NCBI GenBank assembly: GCA_018260285.1
Contig: JAGLBH010000109.1
Coordinates: 1 to 5,927, forward strand
From: Arthrobacter sp.
GTDB lineage: Bacteria > Actinomycetota > Actinomycetes > Actinomycetales > Micrococcaceae
DNA length: 5,927 bases
Direction: 5' to 3'
Part shown: positions 5,054 through 5,927 of the stretch, piece by piece
Position numbering within the stretch: position 1 is the first letter of the stretch
Layout of the letters: every line of letters begins with the position of its first letter
Program-made: the position numbers and the translations under genes
Notes under the pieces: generated by a model
The model's database searches: none
The model's input: the letters and a program-made list of their open reading frames with translations, nothing else
What the model was told of the DNA's origin: nothing

Positions 5054-5927
5054 GTGGACAGGCAGGCGTGCGCACCGACTGATGCCTCACGAGTTGCCGC
5101 TCGCTCTGCTCTCCAGTGGTGGTCCTGGACGGTCACGGCTGACCGCGAGGCGGCGCCCGACGTCGTCTCCCGGATCGCTGCCCCGCTGTGCGCACGGATC
5201 ACCGCCCTCGGCGGCCGGCGCTGGTACTTTGACACGGCCCGGACCTCGCAGGGCAGCGTTCTGCGGGTTCGCGTGCTGGCCCGCCCCATCGTCGTCGACC
5301 AGCTCCGGGCCGAGGCCCAGGGGTTCCTCGCCGCGAGCGGCACGCCCGTTCTCCGGGTCGAGGAGCGCACGGAGTCCGACGCCGGCGCCCGCCCGGCCAC
5401 AGGCCCTTCCTCCGGATCCGCCCCCAGGGGAGCGGAGTCGATGCGCGCCGCAGACATGCTCGCCTTCGGCGGACCCGACGGCCTGGAGCTCGCGGAGGAG
5501 ATGTTCCAGCTCGCGAGCGAGATCGCGCTCTATGCCAGGGCGCGCTTCCCTGCCGACCCGGCCAAGAGCGCCCTGGCGGCCCTCTTCCTGGCAGACACGG
5601 CCGATGCGCTCATCCACGGAAAGTACGCCCAGGTGTGGAGCGAGCGCAGCTCCCTCACGGCAGACCAATTCTGGTCCGCCCACCTGAAAGCCGCCCTGGC
5701 CCGGCAGCCCATGAGCCCCGAGTGCCAGCGGCAGTTCCAGCAGTCCTTCGAGCGCCGCGCGGCCTCGTTCCACCCGATCATGGAGGCCGTGGCCGCCGAG
5801 CCCGCCGTGCGGAGCCTGCGCAAGCGCTGGCACCGAGCCGTGGACCTCTACCTGCAGCGCTGCTACCGGGCCCACGTGTGTCGCGGCGCCCTGCAGCTCT
5901 CCCAGCAGCACGCCCGCCTCCTCCTCC
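5054..5927 (+). CDS. Stand-alone lantibiotic dehydratase C-terminal / thiopeptide-type bacteriocin biosynthesis domain protein (3'-truncated)
   Basis: The frame starts at GTG 5054 and is open to the window end (291 codons seen, no stop). The family pattern is visible in order: a Trp-rich N-terminus (QWWSWTV, 21-27), RRWYFDTARTSQGSVLRVRV (55-74, in place of the usual wfFIRY...GpHLRLR), FGGPDGLELAEEMFQLASEI (138-157, the counterpart of RYGG...aE.lF..dS), and near the end AHVCRGALQLSQQHARLLL (273-291, the counterpart of the H...NRLGLS..E motif). Only the end of the last helix should be missing, so the full protein is probably a little over 300 residues. Relatives act either as the glutamate-elimination half of a split LanB dehydratase or as thiopeptide [4+2] cyclase-type enzymes. 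The canonical HLRLR is replaced by SVLRVRV and Asn of NRL by Cys, so classical elimination chemistry is uncertain. Residues about 108-128 are a Pro/Ser/Gly linker. It follows the peptide ORF by 56 bp and is probably co-transcribed. Confidence 0.85.
   Translation, partial: MDRQACAPTDASRVAARSALQWWSWTVTADREAAPDVVSRIAAPLCARITALGGRRWYFDTARTSQGSVLRVRVLARPIVVDQLRAEAQGFLAASGTPVLRVEERTESDAGARPATGPSSGSAPRGAESMRAADMLAFGGPDGLELAEEMFQLASEIALYARARFPADPAKSALAALFLADTADALIHGKYAQVWSERSSLTADQFWSAHLKAALARQPMSPECQRQFQQSFERRAASFHPIMEAVAAEPAVRSLRKRWHRAVDLYLQRCYRAHVCRGALQLSQQHARLLL

Noticed and set aside
5087..5911. 274-codon minus-strand frame and a 201-codon plus-strand frame at 5082-5687
   Set aside because: Both are shadows of the GTG-initiated SpaB_C-like gene, which has a perfect AGGAGG and ordered family motifs.
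5054..5927. PEARL (peptide aminoacyl-tRNA ligase) identity for the last gene
   Set aside because: As I recall that family, PEARLs carry the LanB N-terminal glutamylation-type domain and lack the C-terminal elimination domain. The motifs here are those of the C-terminal domain.
1..5927. CRISPR array, insertion sequence ends or attachment sites
   Set aside because: No regularly spaced repeats, no transposase or integrase and no flanking direct repeats were seen on either strand.

Overview
The window is very GC-rich, with codons that mostly end in G or C. Its gene families are typical of high-GC Gram-positive bacteria: an actinobacterial-type 2-oxo acid dehydrogenase E2, a Gp49-type toxin with an XRE antitoxin, and a TrmB/LuxR hybrid regulator. 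I infer an actinomycete, perhaps of the Micrococcaceae; the genus cannot be fixed from the sequence alone.

Layout. (1) Positions 1-1616, plus strand: the 3' part of a 2-oxo acid dehydrogenase E2 acyltransferase gene, followed 26 bp later by a methylated-DNA--cysteine methyltransferase gene. (2) Positions 1617-1762: a short gap between convergent genes with small hairpins and no gene. (3) Positions 1763-2462, minus strand: a toxin-first toxin-antitoxin pair whose genes overlap by 47 bp. It looks less GC-rich than its neighbours and is probably accessory. (4) Positions 2531-3766, minus strand: a fold-type I PLP-dependent aminotransferase. (5) Positions 3818-4786, minus strand: a regulator with a TrmB-like N-terminus and a LuxR-type C-terminal DNA-binding domain. 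(6) Positions 4787-5927: a divergent intergenic region, then on the plus strand a 22-codon ORF with a very good ribosome binding site, a GC-rich hairpin, and the start of a GTG-initiated gene that runs off the window. That last gene encodes a free-standing lantibiotic dehydratase C-terminal / thiopeptide-type bacteriocin biosynthesis domain.

The most interesting part is 3818-5927. A TrmB/LuxR regulator diverges from a tiny Trp-rich peptide gene, which is followed at once by a stand-alone SpaB_C-like protein. This is the arrangement of a RiPP (ribosomally made, post-translationally modified peptide) locus: regulator, precursor, hairpin, modifying enzyme. The precursor would be unusually small, without Cys and without an obvious leader. 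A competing reading is that the 22-codon ORF is a regulatory leader peptide with three Trp codons. The downstream genes that would decide lie outside the window.

The other genes are housekeeping or repair functions (E2, alkyl-DNA repair, aminotransferase) plus the toxin-antitoxin module. I see no sequence evidence that they take part in the putative peptide pathway. The aminotransferase could be co-transcribed with the regulator, as the gap is 51 bp.
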